Notes: generated from the sequence alone by a model not told the origin. A stretch of 64,000 nucleotides of DNA from Streptomyces sp. SID13726 (GCF_010548375.1 NZ_JAAGLY010000003.1:62001-126000), one strand, 5' to 3'. Positions 7,801 to 35,865 are shown, numbered from the stretch's first letter. Numbers and translations: made by a program.

Positions 7801-10503
7801 CGGGCCGGGCAGCAGCGGGGTCCAGTCGACGTCGGCGCCCGCGCAGAACGCCTCCGCGACGGACTCCGCGAACCGGGCCGGGCCGCCCTGGTCGCGGCGG
7901 AGGGTGCCCAGTGCGGTGCCGCCGCCGTCCGTCTCGTCGAGGGTGCCCTGGACGGCCATCGCGAGCACGGGGTGCGGGCTGACCTCGACGTACACGCGGT
8001 GCCCGGCGTCGGCGAGAGCGGTGACGGCGTCCTGGAGGCGGACGGGGTTGCGCAGGTTGTCGTACCAGTAGCGGGCGTCGAGCGTGCCGCCCTCGACCCA
8101 GGTGCCGGTGCAGGTCGACAGCATGGGGACGGCGGGCGCCTTGGGGGTGACACCGGCGAGGGCGTCGGTGATCTCGGTGGCCAGCCGTTCGACCATCGGC
8201 GAGTGGGAGGCGTAGTCGACGGCGATCCGTCGGGCCTCCACCCCCGCTTCCGCGCAGGCGGCGAGGAAGGTGTCCAGGGCGTCGGTCTCGCCGGAGACCA
8301 CGACCGCGCGGGGCCCGTTGACGGCTGCGATGCCGATGCCGTCGGTGAGGAGCGGCGCCACCCGGTCGGCGGGGGCGAACACCGAGACCATGCCGCCGGT
8401 CCCGGCCAGCCGCCGGATCGCCTTCGACCGCAGGGCCACGACTCGCGCGCCGTCTTCGAGGGAGAGGGCTCCCGCCACGCAGGCCGCCGCGATCTCACCC
8501 TGTGAATGACCCACCACCACGGCCGGTTCGACGCCCACCGACCGCCACAGCGCGGCCAGCGACACCATCACCGCCCACAACACCGGCTGTACGACGTCCA
8601 CTTGGTCGATCTCGCCACTGGTGAGGACGTCGGTGAGCGACCAGTCGACGCAGGGGGCGAGCGCGGCCTCGCACTCGGCGACGGCCTCGGCGAACACCGG
8701 GCTCGCGGTGAGCAGTTCGCGTGCCATGCCGGTCCACTGGGCGCCTTGGCCCGGGAAGACGAACACGGCACCGCCCCGCCCCCGTGCCCGGCCGCGGACC
8801 AGGCTGCCCGGCTGCTCCTGCCCGTCCGCCAACGCGTGGGCCGCGGTGCGGAGTTCGTCGCCGGCCGCGCCGAGGAGTACGGCGCGTTCGGCGAGGACGG
8901 TACGCCCGCCGGCCAGGGCTCGGGCCACCGCGAGGGGTTCGGCGTCCAGTACGGCGAGCCGCTCCGCCTGCGCGGCCAGCGCCTGCGCGGTGTGGGCGGT
9001 GACGACCCAGGGCAGGACGGGGAGGCTGCCGTCGGTGAACGGCACGGGGACCGGCTCGGCCTCGATGTCGGCGTCAGGATCGGCCTCGATGTCGGCGGCC
9101 GGGGTTCCGGTCGGCCGCGGCGGGCCTTCGAGGATGGTGTGGGCGTTGGTGCCGCTGACGCCGAAGGAGGAGACCGCGGCGCGGCGGGGGCGGCCGGTGT
9201 CGGGCCAGTCGGTCGGCGAGGTGAGCAGCCGGACCGCGCCGGCGGTCCAGTCGACGTGCGGCGAGGGGTCGTCGACGTGCAGGGTGGGCGGCAGCATGCC
9301 GTGCCGCAGGGCCATGACCATCTTGATGACGCCGGCCACTCCGGCCGCCGCCTGGGTGTGCCCGATGTTCGACTTCACCGAGCCGACCCACAGCGGCAGT
9401 TCGGGGTCACGGCCCTGACCGTAGGTGGCCAGCAGGGCGCGCGCCTCGATGGGGTCGCCGAGGGTGGTGCCGGTGCCGTGCGCCTCGACGGCGTCCACGT
9501 CGCGGGCGCCGAGTCCGGCGCCCGCGAGGGCCTGCCGGATGACGCGGCGCTGGGAGGGGCCGTTGGGGGCGGTGAGGCCGTTGGAGGCGCCGTCCTGGTT
9601 GACGGCCGTACCCCGCACCACAGCCAGCACCCGGTGTCCCAGCCTCAGGGCGTCGGAGAGCCGCTCCACGAGGAGCACGCCGACGCCCTCGCCCCAGCCG
9701 GTGCCGTCGGCCGCCGCGGCGAAGGCCTTGCACCGGCCGTCCGCCGCGAGGCCGCGCTGCCGGCTGAAGTCGACGAAGACACCCGGTGTGGTCATCACGG
9801 TGACGCCACCGGCCAGGGCCATGGCGCACTCGCCCCGCCACAGCGCCTGCGCCGCGAGATGCAGGGCGACCAGCGAGGAGGAACAGGCCGTGTCGACCGT
9901 GACCGCCGGACCCTCCAGACCCAGCACGTACGAGAGGCGGCCGGACATCACGCTCGCCGCGTTGCCGGTGCCGATGTACCCCTCGACGCCCTCTTCCCGT
10001 GCACCCATCAACGGGGCGGTGTACTGCTGGCCGTTGGTGCCGACGAACACGCCGGTGCGTGAGCCGCGCAGCCCGGCGGGGTCCAGGCCGGCGCGCTCGA
10101 TCGCCTCCCAGCCGGTCTCCAGCAGGAGCCGCTGCTGCGGGTCCATGGCGAGCGCCTCGCGCGGTGAGATCCCGAAGAACTCCGGGTCGAACTCGGCGGC
10201 CCCGTCCAGGAATCCGCCTTCCCGGACGTACGACGTCCCGGGGTGGTCCGGGTCGGGGTGGAACAGTGTCTCCAGGTCCCAGCCGCGGTCCTCGGGGAAA
10301 CCGGACACGGCGTCCTTGCCGGAGGCCACCAGCTCCCACAACGCCTCCGGCGAGTCCACGCCACCCGGAAACCGACAGGCCATGCCGACGATCGCCACCG
10401 GCTCCTGACCGCCCGACTCCAGCTCCTTCACCCGCTGACGGGCCTGGTGCAGATCGGCCGTCACCCGCTTCAGGAAGTAGCGGAGCTTCTCCTCGTTCGC
10501 CAT
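1900..10503 (-). CDS. PKS-D: last PKS protein, two modules (KS-AT-DH-KR-ACP, KS-AT-ACP), no thioesterase
   Basis: A 2867-residue modular type I PKS. Residues 1-33 form an N-terminal coiled-coil docking segment ([19 protein letters not shown]). Module D1 follows (methylmalonyl AT, DH, KR), then D2 (malonyl AT, no reductive domain). The C-terminus is a Pro/Ala-rich tail ([11 protein letters not shown]) with neither docking helices nor a thioesterase domain, which marks it as the final PKS protein but leaves release unexplained. The ATG at 10503 is preceded by GAGGTG 9 nt upstream. It lies 80 bp after PKS-C and is followed by the type II thioesterase. By docking logic it receives the chain from the C-terminal helix of PKS-C ([11 protein letters not shown]). 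Predicted last steps: an alpha-methyl, alpha,beta-alkene, then an unreduced beta-keto acyl-ACP. Confidence 0.95.
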   Translation of the reverse strand: MANEEKLRYFLKRVTADLHQARQRVKELESGGQEPVAIVGMACRFPGGVDSPEALWELVASGKDAVSGFPEDRGWDLETLFHPDPDHPGTSYVREGGFLDGAAEFDPEFFGISPREALAMDPQQRLLLETGWEAIERAGLDPAGLRGSRTGVFVGTNGQQYTAPLMGAREEGVEGYIGTGNAASVMSGRLSYVLGLEGPAVTVDTACSSSLVALHLAAQALWRGECAMALAGGVTVMTTPGVFVDFSRQRGLAADGRCKAFAAAADGTGWGEGVGVLLVERLSDALRLGHRVLAVVRGTAVNQDGASNGLTAPNGPSQRRVIRQALAGAGLGARDVDAVEAHGTGTTLGDPIEARALLATYGQGRDPELPLWVGSVKSNIGHTQAAAGVAGVIKMVMALRHGMLPPTLHVDDPSPHVDWTAGAVRLLTSPTDWPDTGRPRRAAVSSFGVSGTNAHTILEGPPRPTGTPAADIEADPDADIEAEPVPVPFTDGSLPVLPWVVTAHTAQALAAQAERLAVLDAEPLAVARALAGGRTVLAERAVLLGAAGDELRTAAHALADGQEQPGSLVRGRARGRGGAVFVFPGQGAQWTGMARELLTASPVFAEAVAECEAALAPCVDWSLTDVLTSGEIDQVDVVQPVLWAVMVSLAALWRSVGVEPAVVVGHSQGEIAAACVAGALSLEDGARVVALRSKAIRRLAGTGGMVSVFAPADRVAPLLTDGIGIAAVNGPRAVVVSGETDALDTFLAACAEAGVEARRIAVDYASHSPMVERLATEITDALAGVTPKAPAVPMLSTCTGTWVEGGTLDARYWYDNLRNPVRLQDAVTALADAGHRVYVEVSPHPVLAMAVQGTLDETDGGGTALGTLRRDQGGPARFAESVAEAFCAGADVDWTPLLPGPATGPVDLPTYAFQHRRFWPAVPVTGAGDPAGLGLAGVDHGLLGAALTLAEGDGLLLTGRLALRGRPWLADHTVHGTVLLPGTAFLECALRAADQAGCESVEELTVETPLALPATGGVRVQVRVGAPDPAGRRPLTIHAAPDGDDLSWTRHATGFLTPGTPPPGEPLADWPPADAEPLDAEDLYPALAGVGYGYGPAFQGLRRVWRHGDDVYADVELPAGQHRDAARYALHPALLDAGLHAIMAAGLFADDPRGPGRLPFSFTDTALHAHGATSLRVRLRRTGPDTVTLDAADAVGAPVATVGGLVLRPMAAESFIAGPTDAEVLYGIEWTTVPLGDPDGEERSWGVLIEPSPGIPGALAAAGVALAPVADGPVPPVVLLDLTAHGAAAHQARELTADALGTLQGWLADPRCEDARLVVLTSRAVAADPGEDVTDLAAAAVWGLARSAQSEYPGRLVLADTDDDPRSWAALPAALAGDEPQLALRAGTVTAPRLIRLPHPETIGPAAPWDPEGTVLVTGGTGALGRLTARHLVTAHGVRHLLLTSRQGAEAPGAAELAAELAESGADVTFAACDAADRDALEALLAGIPADRPLRAVLHLAGALDDGTLAALDAERLDTVLRPKADAAWNLHDLTRGLDLTAFVLFSSLAGVVGSPGQAGYAAGNTYLDALAAHRRAAGLPGTSLAWGLWASAGAMTGHLGDTDRRRMASGGVLPLDDAHGMRLLDAACADGHGPLLVPAHLDLPALRTRAAATGLAPLWRTLVPVRARRTAAGAGAVPDTAWADRLAALPEADRARELTALVRPQAAAVLGHGSPDAVDATRAFKDLGFDSLTAVDLRNRLTAATGVRLPVTLVFDHPTPEALAARLAEELLGRTAPARPAAPAPRGTGTDPIAVVAMACRYPGGVTSPEQLWDLVFGERDAVGDLPGDRGWDLDALYDPEPGRPGRSYARHGAFLHDAAEFDAGFFGISPREAVAMDPQQRLLLETSWEALERAGIDPLSVRGSSTGVFAGVMYHDYATRLRSVPEDADGFLGTGASASVASGRVAYTLGLHGPAVTVDTACSSSLVALHLAAQALRAGECDLALAGGVTVLATPGVFIDFSRQRGMAADGRCKPFAAAADGTGWGEGAGTLLLERLSDARRLGHPVLAVVRGSAVNQDGASNGLTAPNGPAQQRVIRQALAAARLTPDQVDLVEAHGTGTTLGDPIEAQALLATYGQDRPADRPRLLGSVKSNLGHTQAAAGVAGVIKTVMALRHGIAPRTLHVDEPTPHVDWSSGNVELLTDTRPWPETARPRRAAVSSFGVSGTNAHVVLEQPPAERPESPPGDEARGPFPVLLSARGAAALRAQAARLADHLDTGTDTLGDIARSLATSRAALEHRAALTADDPAVLARTLRAFAAGDPAAGILTGTPGPSTTAFLFSGQGSQRAGTGRELYDSHAVFREALDSVCAAFDTHLDRPLRDVLLAAPGTPEAALVDDTGNTQPALFALEVALHRLVESWGVTAHAVAGHSIGELAAAHVAGVWSLPDAVTLVAARARLMRALPPGGTMLAVQESEADVREILAGHEGCAGRVDIAAVNGPRAVVVSGAADPLAELEARWRRQGVKVKRLTVSHAFHSPLMDPILDDFRLVAESLTYHEPRLPVVSGITGEVAQPGQLTDPDYWVRHVRSAVRFGDVLTTLRETGTRVLVEMGPDAVLSALAADIPDGPAALPLLRADRPERQSLAAASAALFTHGVRVDWAACLDGTGTRRVDLPTYAFQRTAYWLHDAPPPEARIWEAIENQDAEALARALGDGAVAEALRPALPLLGPWIRRARGATAGPAPDTGAAPAAGTPHDDTGPELLRRRLADLPDELRHGHLLETVRALAAGVLGHPSPDGLDTGRDFLDQGFASLTAVELRTRLAAATGLDLPAALIYDFPSPADVAAHLVERLFHQEPAADPSDHTSGPGDVPAPPPPATATP
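1990..5137 (-). other. PKS module D2: KS-AT(malonyl)-ACP, no KR
   Basis: KS starts with [15 protein letters not shown]; the catalytic Cys in DTACSSS is near 4613 and the His motifs EAHGTGT and SNLGHTQ are present. AT has GHSIGE (near 3260) and HAFH (near 2950), the malonyl-CoA signature. The ACP reads GFASL, with Ala instead of the usual Asp before the Ser (codon 2113-2115). About 1050 residues, so there is no room for KR or DH. Expected product: beta-ketoacyl thioester. AT shares the insert [17 protein letters not shown] with B1 only. Confidence 0.9.
2341..2470 (-). other. Relic of a KR-module linker between AT and ACP of D2
   Basis: After the AT, D2 keeps a stretch beginning [17 protein letters not shown] and ending [11 protein letters not shown]. 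The same kind of segment (WEAVE..., ...LPALxxWRRR) opens the KR structural subdomain in the KR modules here (for example B1 [14 protein letters not shown]4 [13 protein letters not shown]). In D2 it runs directly into the ACP linker. This is best explained by deletion of a KR from an ancestral KS-AT-KR-ACP module. Confidence 0.7.
5180..10404 (-). other. PKS module D1: KS-AT(methylmalonyl)-DH-KR-ACP
   Basis: KS catalytic Cys near 9890. AT has GHSQGE (near 8500) and YASH (near 8205), the methylmalonyl-CoA signature. DH keeps [11 protein letters not shown] (near 7590) and LLDAGLH, so it looks active. KR has TGGTGALG (near 6240), the Leu-Asp-Asp (B-type) motif in LAGALDDG, and the Ser/Tyr/Asn triad (FSSLAG, GYAAGN). 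The KR structural half runs directly into the catalytic half, so no ER is present. ACP GFDSL has its Ser codon at 5308-5310. Predicted unit: trisubstituted alkene with alpha-methyl. Confidence 0.92.
9880..10476 (-). repeat. N-terminal docking/KS segment almost identical to that of PKS-C
   Basis: The docking region and first half of the KS in D1 are nearly the same DNA as 25605-26201 in PKS-C (offset about 15725). For example, 10381-10440 reads the same as the matching stretch at 26106-26165. The similarity extends through the KS active-site region near 9900. It suggests recent duplication or gene conversion of the whole gene front end. Confidence 0.7.
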
Positions 10504-10583
10504 GTCGTGTCACACCTCGGGGTGGGGCCGGTGGTTCGTGGTCTGCGTCGGGGCGGCGGGGTCGAGCCCGGCCGGGCGGGGGT

Positions 10584-26228
<15,645 letters not shown>

Positions 26229-26293
26229 GGCTACTGGCCCTTCTGGGTCTTACGTCGTCGGTTCGTGGCTCGGCGGGCGGCGGCGCGGCCGGT

Positions 26294-29200
26294 TCAGGAG
26301 TCGTCGGCCGTGAGCTGGCTGTCGATGAAGGCGAACACCTCGGCCGCGTCGGCGTCCTGGAGGCGTTCGGCGACGCCGCCGGAGCCTTCGTCGGGGTTCT
26401 GGGAGGCCGGGCCGCCGCCCGGGGCCAGGCGGCCCAGGACGTCGCCGAGCCGGACGGCGACCAGGGACCGGGTCTCGTCGTGTTCGGGCAGGGCGTCGAG
26501 GAGGTCCTGGAACCGGTCGAGCTGGCCGAGCAGCGCTTCCAGACCGCCGGGTGCGTCGCTGGACAGTTCGCTGCCGAGGTGGGTGGCCAGGGCCGTGGGG
26601 TTGGGGTGGTCGAAGACGAGGGTGGTGGGCAGGGTGAGGCCGGTGGCCGCGCCGAGCCGGTTGCGCAGTTCGACGGCGGTCAGCGAGTCGAAGCCGAGGT
26701 CCTTGAAGGCGCGGCCGGGCGGCACGCCGTCGGCCGAGCCGTGTCCGAGGACCAGGGCGGTCTGGCCGCGTACGAGGTCGAGCAGCGCGTCCTCGCGGGC
26801 CTTCGGGGGGAGTTCCGCGAACGCGGCGGCCGGTGCCGTCGCCAGGGCGCCCGGTGCGGCCGTCCGCTGGTCCGACAGGTGCCGGGCCTCGGGGAGCAGG
26901 TCGAACAGACGGCTGCGGCGGGTGGCGGTGAAACCGGGGGCGAAGCGCTGCCAGTCGATGTCGGCGACCACCAGCAGCGGCTCCTCGTCCCGCAGCGCGC
27001 TGTCCAGGGCCAGGACGGCGGGGCCGGGGTCCATCGGCGGCAGGCCGATCCGCCGGTTCCGTTCCGGGTCGGCGCCGCCCGTGGTCGCCATGCCGCCGTC
27101 GGCCCAGGGCCCCCAGGCGATCGCCGTGGCCGGGAGACCGAGGGAACGCCGGTGGCGGGCAAGGGCGTTGAGGAAGGCGTTGGCGGCGGCGTAGTTGCCC
27201 TGGCCCGCTCCCGCGAAGGTCCCGGCGATCGACGAGTAGAGGACGAACGCGGCGAGCGGCCGGTCCCGGGTCAGCTCGTGCAGGTGGAGCGCGGAGGTCG
27301 CCTTGGCCCGCAGCACGGTCTCCAGTCGGGCCGGTGTGAGGTGGTCGGCCACGCCGTCGTCGAGGATCCCGGCGGTGTGGACGACGGAGGTCAGCGGATA
27401 CCCGTCGGGGATGTCGGCGAGCAGTCGGGAGAGCGCCTCGCGGTCGGTGACGTCGCAGCTCGCGACGGTCACCCGGCAGCCCTGGTCGGCGAGTTCAGCT
27501 CGCAGTTCCCCGGCGCCCGGTGCGTCCGGGCCCTGCCGGCTGACCAGCAGCAGGTGTTCGGCGCCGAGCCGGGCGAGTCTGCGGGCGGCGTGTGCGCCCA
27601 GCGCGCCGGTGCCGCCGGTGATGAGGCACGTGCCCGGGGGTACGGCGGCCGGTTCCCGGTCGGTTCGGCGGATCCGCTCCAGGCGCCGCACGTGGACACC
27701 GCTGTCGCGGACGGCGATCTGGTCCTCTCCGTCGGGACGCGCGAGCAGTCGGCACAGCCGGTCCATGGCCGCGTCACCCGGAGCCGCGGGCAGGTCGACG
27801 AGGCCGCCCCACAGGTCCGGTGACTCCAGCGCGACCGCCGTGCCGAGTCCCCACAAGGTGGCCTGGCCGGTTCCGGTGGCCCGGTCTTCCTCGGTCACGG
27901 CCATCGCGTCGCGGGTGGCGGACCACAGGGGCACGGCGTGCGTGCTGTCCCGCAGAGCGTGCAGGAGGGTGAGGCTCGCGGCCAGTCCGGACGGCACGGA
28001 CGGGTGCTCGGGGTGCGGCTGTTCCGCCAGGGCCAACAGCGACAGAGCGCCCGCGAACCCGGCTGCGACTCCTGTGCGCGCGGTGTCGATCCGGCCGCCG
28101 TCGGAGCCGTTTCCGGCAGCTGCCAGGCGGGCGGCGAGCAGGTCGCGGTCGTGGCGCTCCGTCTCGTTCAGGGGCAGTTCGGTCACGGCGGCACCGGCCC
28201 GCCGCAGCGCGGCCCGGCAGGCCTCGACCAGCGGCTCGTCGGTGTGTTCGGCGGGCAGGACGAGCAACCAGTGACCGGTCAACGGGCGTTCGGCGGGCGG
28301 GTGTACGGGCTGCCAGGTCAGGCGGTAGTGCCAGGCGTCGGCGGCGGAGCGTTCGCGGTTCCGGCGCCGCCAGGACGACAGCGCGGGCAGGGCGTCGGCG
28401 AGAGCGTCCAGTCCCTCGTCGGCGAGCGAGGCCAGGTCCGCGCCCTCGACGGCCTCCCAGAACCGCCGGTCGACGTCGTCGCCCCGCCCGGCACCGGTCT
28501 CCACGGCCGGAGCCGTCTCGGGCCAGTAGCGAGTGTGCTCGAAGGGGTAGGTCGGCAGCTCGACCGGTGGCCCGCTCGTTCCCGCGAAGACCTCCGCCCA
28601 GTCCAAGGCCACGCCCCGCACGTACAGTTCGGCCTGCGCGCGGGCCGCGCTCGCCCCCTCGGCACGGTCCCGGCGCAGGACCGGTACCCCGGTACCGGCG
28701 GGCACGAGCGCCGACAGGACCGCGTCCGGGCCGAGTTCGACGAACGTCCCCACTCCCCGACCGGTCAACGTCTCGACACCATCGGCGAATCGGACGGTCT
28801 CCCGGACGTGGCGGACCCAGTAGGCAGGCGAGCGCAGGTCTTCGGCGGTGGCCATCCCACCGGTGAGGTTGGAGACGACCGGAATACGCGGAGCCGAGTA
28901 CGTCAGGCCCTCGGCGATGGAACGGAACTCGTCCAGCATCGGGTCCATCAACGGCGAATGGAACGCATGACTGACCGTCAGCTGCTTGACCCGCACGCCC
29001 TGTTCACGCCAGTGCGCCTCAAGTTCGGCAACAGCAGCAGCCTCACCGGAGACCACCACCGACGACGGTCCGTTGACCGCCGCGACCGCCACCCGCTCGT
29101 TAAGCAACGGCAGGACATCCGCTTCGGGCGCCTCCACCGCCAGCATCGCGCCACCCTCCGGCAGCGCACCCATCAACCGACCACGAGCCGCCACCAACGC

Positions 29201-32200
29201 GCAGGCATCCTCCAGCGACCACACCCCCGCCACATACGCGGCCGTGACCTCACCGATCGAATGACCGGCAACGAAGTCAGGGACGACACCCCACGACTCC
29301 AGCAACCGGAACAACGCGACTTCCACAGCGAACAGAACCGGCTGCGTGAACTCCGTCCGGTCGATCAGACCGGCGCCATCCGCTTCCGCGAACAACACCT
29401 CCCGCACACCCTCGAAGTGCGCACACACCTCGTCCAACGCAGCCGCGAACACCGGATAGGCGCCGTACAACTCCCGCCCCGCACCCACCCGTTGACTCCC
29501 CTGCCCCGAGAACAGGAACGCGACGCCGCCGTCCTCGCGGGGCGGTGCGGTCACCAGGCCCGGCGCTTGACGTCCTTCGGTCAGGGCGGTGAGGGACTCG
29601 GTGAGTTCGGTGTGGTCGTGGGCGACGACGGCGGCCCGGGTCTCCAGTGCCGCGCGGGTGGTGGCCAGTGAGCGGGCGATGGCGGGCAGGTCGTGTTCGG
29701 GGTGCCGGTGCAGCAGGGCGAGGAGGGCGTGGGCCTGGTCGGCCAAGGCTTCGGGGGTGCGGGCGGAGAGCGGCCACGGGAGGTCGGTGCGGTGTCCGCC
29801 GGGTCGTTCCGCGGGTTCCTCCGTCGGCTGCGGGGACTCCAGGACGACGTGGGCGTTGGTGCCGCTCACACCGAACGACGACACTCCGGCCCGCCGGGGT
29901 CCGTCCCCGTCCGGCCATGGGCGGGGCTCGGTGAGCAGCCGTAGCGCGCCCGACGCCCAGTCGACGTGCGGGGAGGGCTCCGCCACGTGCAGGGTGCGGG
30001 GCAGGGTGCCGTGCCGCAGGGCGAGCACCATCTTGATCACACCGGCGACTCCGGCGGCGGCCTGTGTGTGGCCGATGTTGGACTTCACCGAGCCGAGCCA
30101 CAGCGGCCGTTCGGTGTCGCGGTCCTGGCCGTAGGTCGCGAGCAGGGCTTCGGCCTCGATCGGGTCGCCGAGCACGGTTCCGGTGCCGTGCGCCTCGACC
30201 GCGTCCACGTCGGAGGCCGACAGGCCGGCGCTCGCCAACGCCTGCCGGATCACGCGCTGTTGGGAGGGGCCGTTGGGCGCGGTGAGCCCGTTGGAGGCGC
30301 CGTCCTGGTTCACCGCGGAACCCCGTACGACCGCCAGCACCCGGTGTCCGTTGCGGCGGGCGTCGCTCAACCGCTCCACCGCGAGCAGACCGGCACCTTC
30401 GCCCCAGCCCGTGCCGTCGGCCGCCGCCGAGAACGCCTTGCAGCGACCGTCGGTGGCGAGCCCCTGCTGTCGGGAGAAGTCGACGAAGGCACCCGGTGTG
30501 GACATCACGGTGACCCCGCCGGCCAGTGCCAGGTCGCACTCCCCCGCCCGCAGGGCCTGGGCGGCGAGGTGCAGGGTGACCAGGGAGGACGAGCAGGCCG
30601 TGTCGACGGTCACCGCCGGGCCCTCCAGTCCCAGGACGTAGGCCAGCCGGCCGGAGACGATGCTGGCCGCGTTGCCCGTGACCAGGTGTCCTTCGACGTC
30701 GGTGCCGGTGGCGGCGAGCAGGGCCGGGTAGTCCTGGCCGTTGGAGCCGACGAACACTCCGGTGCGCGAGCCGCGCAGCGAGTGCGGGTCGATGCCGGAG
30801 CGTTCGCACACCTCCCAGCCCGTCTCCAGGAGCAGCCGCTGCTGCGGGTCCATGGCGAGGGCCTCACGGGGCGAGATCCCGAAGAAGCCGGCGTCGAATC
30901 CGGCGGCGTCCCACAGGAACGCGCCGCGTCCGGTGGCCGAGGCTCCGGAGGTGAGCAGTGTCCCGGTGTCCCAGCCGCGGTCGGCCGGGAAGTCGGCCAC
31001 GGCGTCCCGCTCCTCGGTGAGCAGCTCCCAGAACTGTTCCGGCGAGGTCACCCCGCCGGGGAACCGGCAGGCCATGCCCACGATCACGACGGGGTCGTCG
31101 GCGCGGACGACGAGCGGCCCTTCGGGGGTGACGGTCCGGCCGGTGAGGCGGTCGGCCAGGTGGCTGCCGAGTTGTCCGGGGGTGGGGTGGTCGAAGACGA
31201 GTCCGGCGGGCAGTTTGAGGCCGGTGAGCCGGGTCAGCCGGTTGCGGAGTTCTACGGCGGTCAGGGAGTCGAAGCCGAGTTCGCGGAACGTGCGGGTGGC
31301 GGGGAGCGCCTCGGACGAGGCGTGGCCGAGGACCAACGCTGCCTCGGTGCCGAGGAGTTGGGTGACGGTGGCGGCGAGGTCGCGTCCCGTCAGACCGGCG
31401 AGCCGTTGCCTCCAGGGCGTGTCGCCGGGTCCTGCCGCCGCGGGCTCGGTGGCGGACGGCGTGGGCAGCAGGTCGGTGAGCAGCGGGGAGGGGCGTACGG
31501 CGGCGAAGGAGGGGCCGAAGCGGGCCCAGTCGATGTCGGCGACGGTGACGGCCGCGCGGTCGCCGGTCGCCAGGCGGGCGAGGGCGAGCAGGCCGGCTTC
31601 GGTGGGCAGCGGGGTGAGGCCGCCGCGCCGTAGCCGCGCCGCCACCTTCTCGCCGTCGGCCGCGAGGCCGGCCTCGGCCCAGGGGCCCCAGGCGAGGGAC
31701 ACGGCGGGCAGTCCGAGGCCGTGCCGGTACTCGGCGAGTCCGTCCAGGTAGGAGTTGGCGGCGGCGTAGTTGGCCTGGCCGGAGGCGCCCACCGACCCGG
31801 CGATCGAGCCGAACAGCACGAAGGCCGACAGGTCCAGGCCGAGGGTCAGTTCGTGCAGGTGCCAGGCTCCGAGGGCCTTGGCCCGCCACGCCTCGTCGAA
31901 CCGGGCCGGGGTGAGGGCTTCCAGGACGCCGTCGTCGAGCGCTCCCGCCGCGTGGACGACGGCGGTGAGCGGGCAGCTCTCGGGGATCGCGGCGATGACG
32001 TCCGCGAGGGCCGCGCGGTCGGCCACGTCACAGGCCGCGACGACGGTGGGGATGCCGAGGCCGGCGACGAGTTCGGCCGCGCCGGGCGTGTCGAGGCCCC
32101 GGCGGCCGAGCAGCACCAGCCGCTCCGCGCCGTTCTCGGCGAGCCGGCGGGCCACGGATGCCCCGAGTCCGCCGAGTCCGCCGGTCACCAGCACGGTGCC

Positions 32201-35200
32201 GGAGGGAGTCCACTCGGCTCCGTCGGCCCGCATACGTGCCAGGCGGCGGGCGAAGAGGCCCGACGGCCGTACGGCGATCTGGTCCTCGGCGCGCTGGTGC
32301 AGGGCCCCGTGGAGATGGGCGGCGCCACGGTCGTCGAGTTCCGTAGGAAGGTCGATGAGCCCGCCCCAGCGTTCCGGGCACTCCAGGGCCGCCACCCGGC
32401 CCAGCCCCCACAGCGCGCTCTGCGCCGGCTCCGTCAGCCGGTCCTCGCGCCCGGTCGACACCGCGCCGCGTGTCGCGCACCACAGCGGCGTCTCGATCCC
32501 GGCGTCGCCCAGCGCCTGGATCAGGGCGAGGCTGGCGAGCGGGCTCTCCGGCCCGGTCCGCGCTGCGTCCGGGGCCTCCGGGGCGATGGCGAGCAGCGAA
32601 AGGACGCCCTCCGGCGCCTGTTGCCCTTCGGTCTGCTGGGTGAGCGTGCGCGCGTACCGGTCGCGATCGGGGTCTCGCGGGTCGAGGCGTACGACGGCGA
32701 CGCGGGCCGCGGTGCGCAGTGCGGTGAGGACGGGCGTCTCGTCCGGGGTTCCGGCCGGGACGACGACCAGCCAGTCGCCGAGCGTGCCGGGTGCGGCGGC
32801 GGGGTGCCGTACGGGCTGCCAACGGGCCCGCAGGCACTGGCTGTCCAGCGCTTCGACGGCCCGGCGCCGACGGCGCAGGGAGGCCAGCGCGGGCAGGACG
32901 CGGTCGGCGGGCTGGGTGCCGTCGAGGCCGAGCGGTCGCAGGAGGTCGTCGAGTCCGGTGTTCTCCACGGCCTCCCACAGCCTGTCACCGACGGGGTCGC
33001 CGCCGGGCAGGGGGGCGCCGGGGGTGGCGGTCATCCAGTAGCGCTGCCGTTGGAAGGGGTACGACGGCAGGGGGACGCGGGTCGGTGTGTGACCGTCGAA
33101 GCACGCGGCCCGGTCGACGGTGACTCCGTGCACGAACAGTTCGCCCAGTGCGGCGGCCAGGGCGCGGTGGTCGGGGCGGTCGGCGCGCAGCAGCGGAACG
33201 GTGACGAAGGGCGCCGTATGCGGGTCGTCGGGGGTGTCGGCCGCGAGGGCGGACAGCACGGCGTCCGGTCCGGCCTCGATGAGTACGCGGACGCCGCGTC
33301 CGCGCAGGGTGGCGAGCGCGTCGGCGAAGCGTACGGTCTCGCGGACGTGGCGTACCCAGTGGTCGGGGTCGGTGAGTTCGCCCGGCTGGGCGAGGCGGCC
33401 GGTGAGGGCGGAGACGACCGGGACGGTGGGCTCCGCGTAGGTCAGCCGGGCGGCGACCTGCCGGAAGTCCTCCAGCATCGGGTCCGTCAAGGGCGAGTGG
33501 AAGGCGTGCGAGACGCTCAGCCGCTTGACCTTGACGTCCTGGGCCCGCCAGTGCGCCGCGAGGGCGTCGACCGCTTCCGCCGCGCCCGAGATCACCACCG
33601 CGCGGGGGCCGTTGACGGCGGCGACTCCGACCTGTCCGCCGTCGGCCGCGTACTCCTGGAGCGTCTTGCGGACGGTGTCCTCGGTCTCCTGGACCGCCAG
33701 CATGGCCCCGCCGGGGGGCAGGGCGCGCATCAGGCGGGCGCGGGCGGCGACCAGGGTGGCCGCGTCCGGCAGGGACCACACTCCGGCCAGGTGTGCGGCG
33801 GTCAGTTCGCCGATGGAGTGGCCCGCCAGCGCGGTGGGGGTCACGCCCCATGACTCCAGCAGCCGGTACAGGCCGACTTCCAGGGCGAACAGGACGGGCT
33901 GGGTGTAGCCGGTGTCGTCGACGAGGGCGGCCTCGGGGGTGCCGGGTGCGGCGAGCAGTACCTCGCGCAGCGGGCGGTCGAGGAGTCCGTCGAAGGCCGC
34001 GCACACCTCGTCGACCGCCGCCCGGAACACCGGGCGGGTCCGGTACGTCTCGCGGGTGGCGCCGGCTCGCTGGCTGCCCTGGCCGGGGAAGACCACGGCG
34101 GTGCCGCCCTCGACGGGGGTGCCGGTGACGGCTCCGGGAGCCGGGTCCCCGGCCGCGAAGGCGCGCAGTGCGGTGGTCAGCGCCGTACGGTCCTCGGCGA
34201 CGAAGGCGGCCCGGTCCTCCCAGGCGGCACGGGAGGTGGCCAGCGAGAACGCCACGTCGGTGAGACGATCGTCCCCCGCCGTGAGCCGGTCCGCGAGCCG
34301 ACCGGCCTGGGCGCGCAGGGCGTCCGTCCCGCGGGCCGACAGCAGGAAAGGCACGGACAGGGGCGCGGCGTCCAGGGAACGGGGCGGCGAGGGGTCGGCG
34401 GGCAGCGGCTCGGCGAGGGCGTCCGGGGCGTCGGCCGCGGCCGTGCTGTCGGGGGCCTGTTCCAGAACGACGTGGGCGTTGGTGCCGCTGATGCCGAAGG
34501 AGGAGACGGCCGCGCGGCGGGGGCGGTCCGTGTCGGGCCAGGGGGTGGCGCGGGTCAGTACCTCGACGGCGCCCGTGGTCCAGTCGACGGCCTCGGTGGG
34601 CCGGTCGACGTGCAGGGTCCGGGGTGCGATGCCGTGCCGAAGCGCCATGACCGTCTTGATGACACCGACCACTCCGGCGGCGGCCTGGGTGTGGCCGATG
34701 TTGGACTTCACCGAGCCGAGCAGCACGGGGTGTTCGGGGTCGCGGCCCTGGCCGTAGGTGGCGAGCAGGGCCTGGGCCTCGATGGGGTCGCCGAGGGCCG
34801 TGCCCGTGCCGTGGGCCTCGACGACGTCGATCTGGTCGGGGGCGAGCCGCGCGTTGGCGAGCGCCTGGCGGATCACGCGTTCCTGGGAGGGGCCGTTGGG
34901 GGCGGTGAGGCCGTTGCTGGCGCCGTCCTGGTTGACGGCCGAGCCCCGGATCACGGCGAGGACGCGGTGGCCGAGCCGCTGGGCGTCGGACAGCCGCTCC
35001 AGGACGAGCATGCCGACGCCCTCCGAGCTGCCGAAGCCGTCGGCGGTGGTGGCGAAGGCCTTGCAGCGGCCGTCCGAGGCCAGGCCGCCCTGCTTGTTCA
35101 GCTCGGTGACGGTGCTGAGGCTGGTCATGACGGTCACACCGCCGGCCAGCGCCGTCCCGCACTCCTGGTCGCGCAGCGCCTGCACGGCCAGGTGCAGGGC

Positions 35201-35797
35201 GACGAGCGACGACGAGCAGGCCGTGTCCACGCTCACGGCGGGGCCTTCGAGACCGAAGGTGTAGGCGATGCGGCCGGAGGCCGCGGAGGTGACGTTGCCG
35301 GTGAGCAGATAGCCCTCGACGCCCTCGGGCAGGGGGTGGACGCCCGAGGGGTATCCGCTGTACGCCGCTCCGAGGAAGACGCCGGTGCGGCTGCCGCGCA
35401 GGGTGTGCGCGTCGATGCCGGCGTGTTCGAACGCCTCCCAGGACGTCTCCAGGACGAGCCGCTGCTGCGGGTCCATCGCGAGGGCCTCGCGCGGGGAGAT
35501 GTTGAAGAAGCCGGCGTCGAACTCGCCCGCGTCGTGCACGAATCCGCCCGTGCCGTCCATCGCCTCGGCGGGCCAGCCGCGGTCGGTGGGGAACGGGCCC
35601 ATGGCGTCCCGCTCGTCGACGACCAGCTGCCACAGCTCCTCGGGGCCGCCCACCCCGCCCGGGAGCCGGCAGGCCATGCCGACGACGGCGACGGGCTCGC
35701 TCGCGGCCTCCTCGACCTGGCGCAGCCGCTGCCGGCTGCGCCGCAGGTCGGCGGTGACCCGCTTGAGGTAGTCCCGGAGCTTGTCTTCGTTCTCCAC
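26294..35797 (-). CDS. PKS-B: two-module PKS protein (KR, KR)
   Basis: A modular type I PKS of 3167 residues. The N-terminal docking coiled coil begins [18 protein letters not shown], then modules B1 and B2, both KS-AT(malonyl)-KR-ACP. The C-terminal docking region ends [17 protein letters not shown] chose GTG at 35797 because AGGTG lies 6 nt upstream and the protein then starts like typical PKS docking domains; a GTG at 35806 (3 residues longer) has no Shine-Dalgarno site. The gene is 68 bp after PKS-A and 65 bp before PKS-C. Expected work: two successive beta-hydroxyls on the chain delivered by methylmalonyl module A5. The first KS diverges from the others in the window. Confidence 0.95.
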   Translation of the reverse strand: MENEDKLRDYLKRVTADLRRSRQRLRQVEEAASEPVAVVGMACRLPGGVGGPEELWQLVVDERDAMGPFPTDRGWPAEAMDGTGGFVHDAGEFDAGFFNISPREALAMDPQQRLVLETSWEAFEHAGIDAHTLRGSRTGVFLGAAYSGYPSGVHPLPEGVEGYLLTGNVTSAASGRIAYTFGLEGPAVSVDTACSSSLVALHLAVQALRDQECGTALAGGVTVMTSLSTVTELNKQGGLASDGRCKAFATTADGFGSSEGVGMLVLERLSDAQRLGHRVLAVIRGSAVNQDGASNGLTAPNGPSQERVIRQALANARLAPDQIDVVEAHGTGTALGDPIEAQALLATYGQGRDPEHPVLLGSVKSNIGHTQAAAGVVGVIKTVMALRHGIAPRTLHVDRPTEAVDWTTGAVEVLTRATPWPDTDRPRRAAVSSFGISGTNAHVVLEQAPDSTAAADAPDALAEPLPADPSPPRSLDAAPLSVPFLLSARGTDALRAQAGRLADRLTAGDDRLTDVAFSLATSRAAWEDRAAFVAEDRTALTTALRAFAAGDPAPGAVTGTPVEGGTAVVFPGQGSQRAGATRETYRTRPVFRAAVDEVCAAFDGLLDRPLREVLLAAPGTPEAALVDDTGYTQPVLFALEVGLYRLLESWGVTPTALAGHSIGELTAAHLAGVWSLPDAATLVAARARLMRALPPGGAMLAVQETEDTVRKTLQEYAADGGQVGVAAVNGPRAVVISGAAEAVDALAAHWRAQDVKVKRLSVSHAFHSPLTDPMLEDFRQVAARLTYAEPTVPVVSALTGRLAQPGELTDPDHWVRHVRETVRFADALATLRGRGVRVLIEAGPDAVLSALAADTPDDPHTAPFVTVPLLRADRPDHRALAAALGELFVHGVTVDRAACFDGHTPTRVPLPSYPFQRQRYWMTATPGAPLPGGDPVGDRLWEAVENTGLDDLLRPLGLDGTQPADRVLPALASLRRRRRAVEALDSQCLRARWQPVRHPAAAPGTLGDWLVVVPAGTPDETPVLTALRTAARVAVVRLDPRDPDRDRYARTLTQQTEGQQAPEGVLSLLAIAPEAPDAARTGPESPLASLALIQALGDAGIETPLWCATRGAVSTGREDRLTEPAQSALWGLGRVAALECPERWGGLIDLPTELDDRGAAHLHGALHQRAEDQIAVRPSGLFARRLARMRADGAEWTPSGTVLVTGGLGGLGASVARRLAENGAERLVLLGRRGLDTPGAAELVAGLGIPTVVAACDVADRAALADVIAAIPESCPLTAVVHAAGALDDGVLEALTPARFDEAWRAKALGAWHLHELTLGLDLSAFVLFGSIAGSVGASGQANYAAANSYLDGLAEYRHGLGLPAVSLAWGPWAEAGLAADGEKVAARLRRGGLTPLPTEAGLLALARLATGDRAAVTVADIDWARFGPSFAAVRPSPLLTDLLPTPSATEPAAAGPGDTPWRQRLAGLTGRDLAATVTQLLGTEAALVLGHASSEALPATRTFRELGFDSLTAVELRNRLTRLTGLKLPAGLVFDHPTPGQLGSHLADRLTGRTVTPEGPLVVRADDPVVIVGMACRFPGGVTSPEQFWELLTEERDAVADFPADRGWDTGTLLTSGASATGRGAFLWDAAGFDAGFFGISPREALAMDPQQRLLLETGWEVCERSGIDPHSLRGSRTGVFVGSNGQDYPALLAATGTDVEGHLVTGNAASIVSGRLAYVLGLEGPAVTVDTACSSSLVTLHLAAQALRAGECDLALAGGVTVMSTPGAFVDFSRQQGLATDGRCKAFSAAADGTGWGEGAGLLAVERLSDARRNGHRVLAVVRGSAVNQDGASNGLTAPNGPSQQRVIRQALASAGLSASDVDAVEAHGTGTVLGDPIEAEALLATYGQDRDTERPLWLGSVKSNIGHTQAAAGVAGVIKMVLALRHGTLPRTLHVAEPSPHVDWASGALRLLTEPRPWPDGDGPRRAGVSSFGVSGTNAHVVLESPQPTEEPAERPGGHRTDLPWPLSARTPEALADQAHALLALLHRHPEHDLPAIARSLATTRAALETRAAVVAHDHTELTESLTALTEGRQAPGLVTAPPREDGGVAFLFSGQGSQRVGAGRELYGAYPVFAAALDEVCAHFEGVREVLFAEADGAGLIDRTEFTQPVLFAVEVALFRLLESWGVVPDFVAGHSIGEVTAAYVAGVWSLEDACALVAARGRLMGALPEGGAMLAVEAPEADVLPLLNERVAVAAVNGPSSVVVSGEAAAVAELEAHWREQGVRVKQLTVSHAFHSPLMDPMLDEFRSIAEGLTYSAPRIPVVSNLTGGMATAEDLRSPAYWVRHVRETVRFADGVETLTGRGVGTFVELGPDAVLSALVPAGTGVPVLRRDRAEGASAARAQAELYVRGVALDWAEVFAGTSGPPVELPTYPFEHTRYWPETAPAVETGAGRGDDVDRRFWEAVEGADLASLADEGLDALADALPALSSWRRRNRERSAADAWHYRLTWQPVHPPAERPLTGHWLLVLPAEHTDEPLVEACRAALRRAGAAVTELPLNETERHDRDLLAARLAAAGNGSDGGRIDTARTGVAAGFAGALSLLALAEQPHPEHPSVPSGLAASLTLLHALRDSTHAVPLWSATRDAMAVTEEDRATGTGQATLWGLGTAVALESPDLWGGLVDLPAAPGDAAMDRLCRLLARPDGEDQIAVRDSGVHVRRLERIRRTDREPAAVPPGTCLITGGTGALGAHAARRLARLGAEHLLLVSRQGPDAPGAGELRAELADQGCRVTVASCDVTDREALSRLLADIPDGYPLTSVVHTAGILDDGVADHLTPARLETVLRAKATSALHLHELTRDRPLAAFVLYSSIAGTFAGAGQGNYAAANAFLNALARHRRSLGLPATAIAWGPWADGGMATTGGADPERNRRIGLPPMDPGPAVLALDSALRDEEPLLVVADIDWQRFAPGFTATRRSRLFDLLPEARHLSDQRTAAPGALATAPAAAFAELPPKAREDALLDLVRGQTALVLGHGSADGVPPGRAFKDLGFDSLTAVELRNRLGAATGLTLPTTLVFDHPNPTALATHLGSELSSDAPGGLEALLGQLDRFQDLLDALPEHDETRSLVAVRLGDVLGRLAPGGGPASQNPDEGSGGVAERLQDADAAEVFAFIDSQLTADDS
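26570..31096 (-). other. PKS module B2: KS-AT(malonyl)-KR-ACP
   Basis: KS begins [15 protein letters not shown]; catalytic Cys near 30595; it has AFSAAADG as in A1. AT GHSIGE near 29262 and HAFH near 28965 (malonyl). KR has TGGTGALG near 27610, the motif ILDDG (B-type) and YSSIAG/GNYAAAN catalytic residues. ACP GFDSL near 26685. Predicted unit: beta-hydroxyl. Confidence 0.9.
31145..35699 (-). other. PKS module B1: KS-AT(malonyl)-KR-ACP with divergent KS
   Basis: KS Cys near 35215 and both catalytic His motifs are present, but the region after the Cys reads [15 protein letters not shown] and [14 protein letters not shown] instead of the usual FSRQRGL and [19 protein letters not shown] near 33815 and HAFH near 33505 (malonyl), with the insert [19 protein letters not shown] has TGGLGGLG near 32185, ALDDG (B-type) and FGSIAG with the catalytic Ser kept. 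ACP Ser near 31265. Predicted unit: beta-hydroxyl. Confidence 0.9.
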
Positions 35798-35803
35798 GTG
35801 CTT

Positions 35804-35808
35804 CACCT
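35804..35808 (-). promoter_or_regulatory. Ribosome binding site that decides the PKS-B start
   Basis: On the minus strand AGGTG is followed by AAGCAC and then GTG at 35797. AGGTG overlaps the alternative upstream GTG (35806), which itself lacks a purine-rich leader. AGGTG pairs with the CACCU of 16S rRNA. Confidence 0.6.
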
Positions 35809-35865
35809 ATCGGGAGGTCGGGCCCGCGCGCCCGAGGAGTCGGGTGAGGGCGGTGGCGGGCGGAT

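Noticed and set aside
10504..10583. Promoters in the gaps between PKS genes
   Set aside because: The gaps (43-80 bp) hold only ribosome binding sites; I see no convincing -10/-35 pairs or operator repeats.
35804..35806. GTG at 35806 as start of PKS-B
   Set aside because: It lacks a Shine-Dalgarno site and overlaps the AGGTG that serves the GTG at 35797, which gives a standard docking N-terminus.
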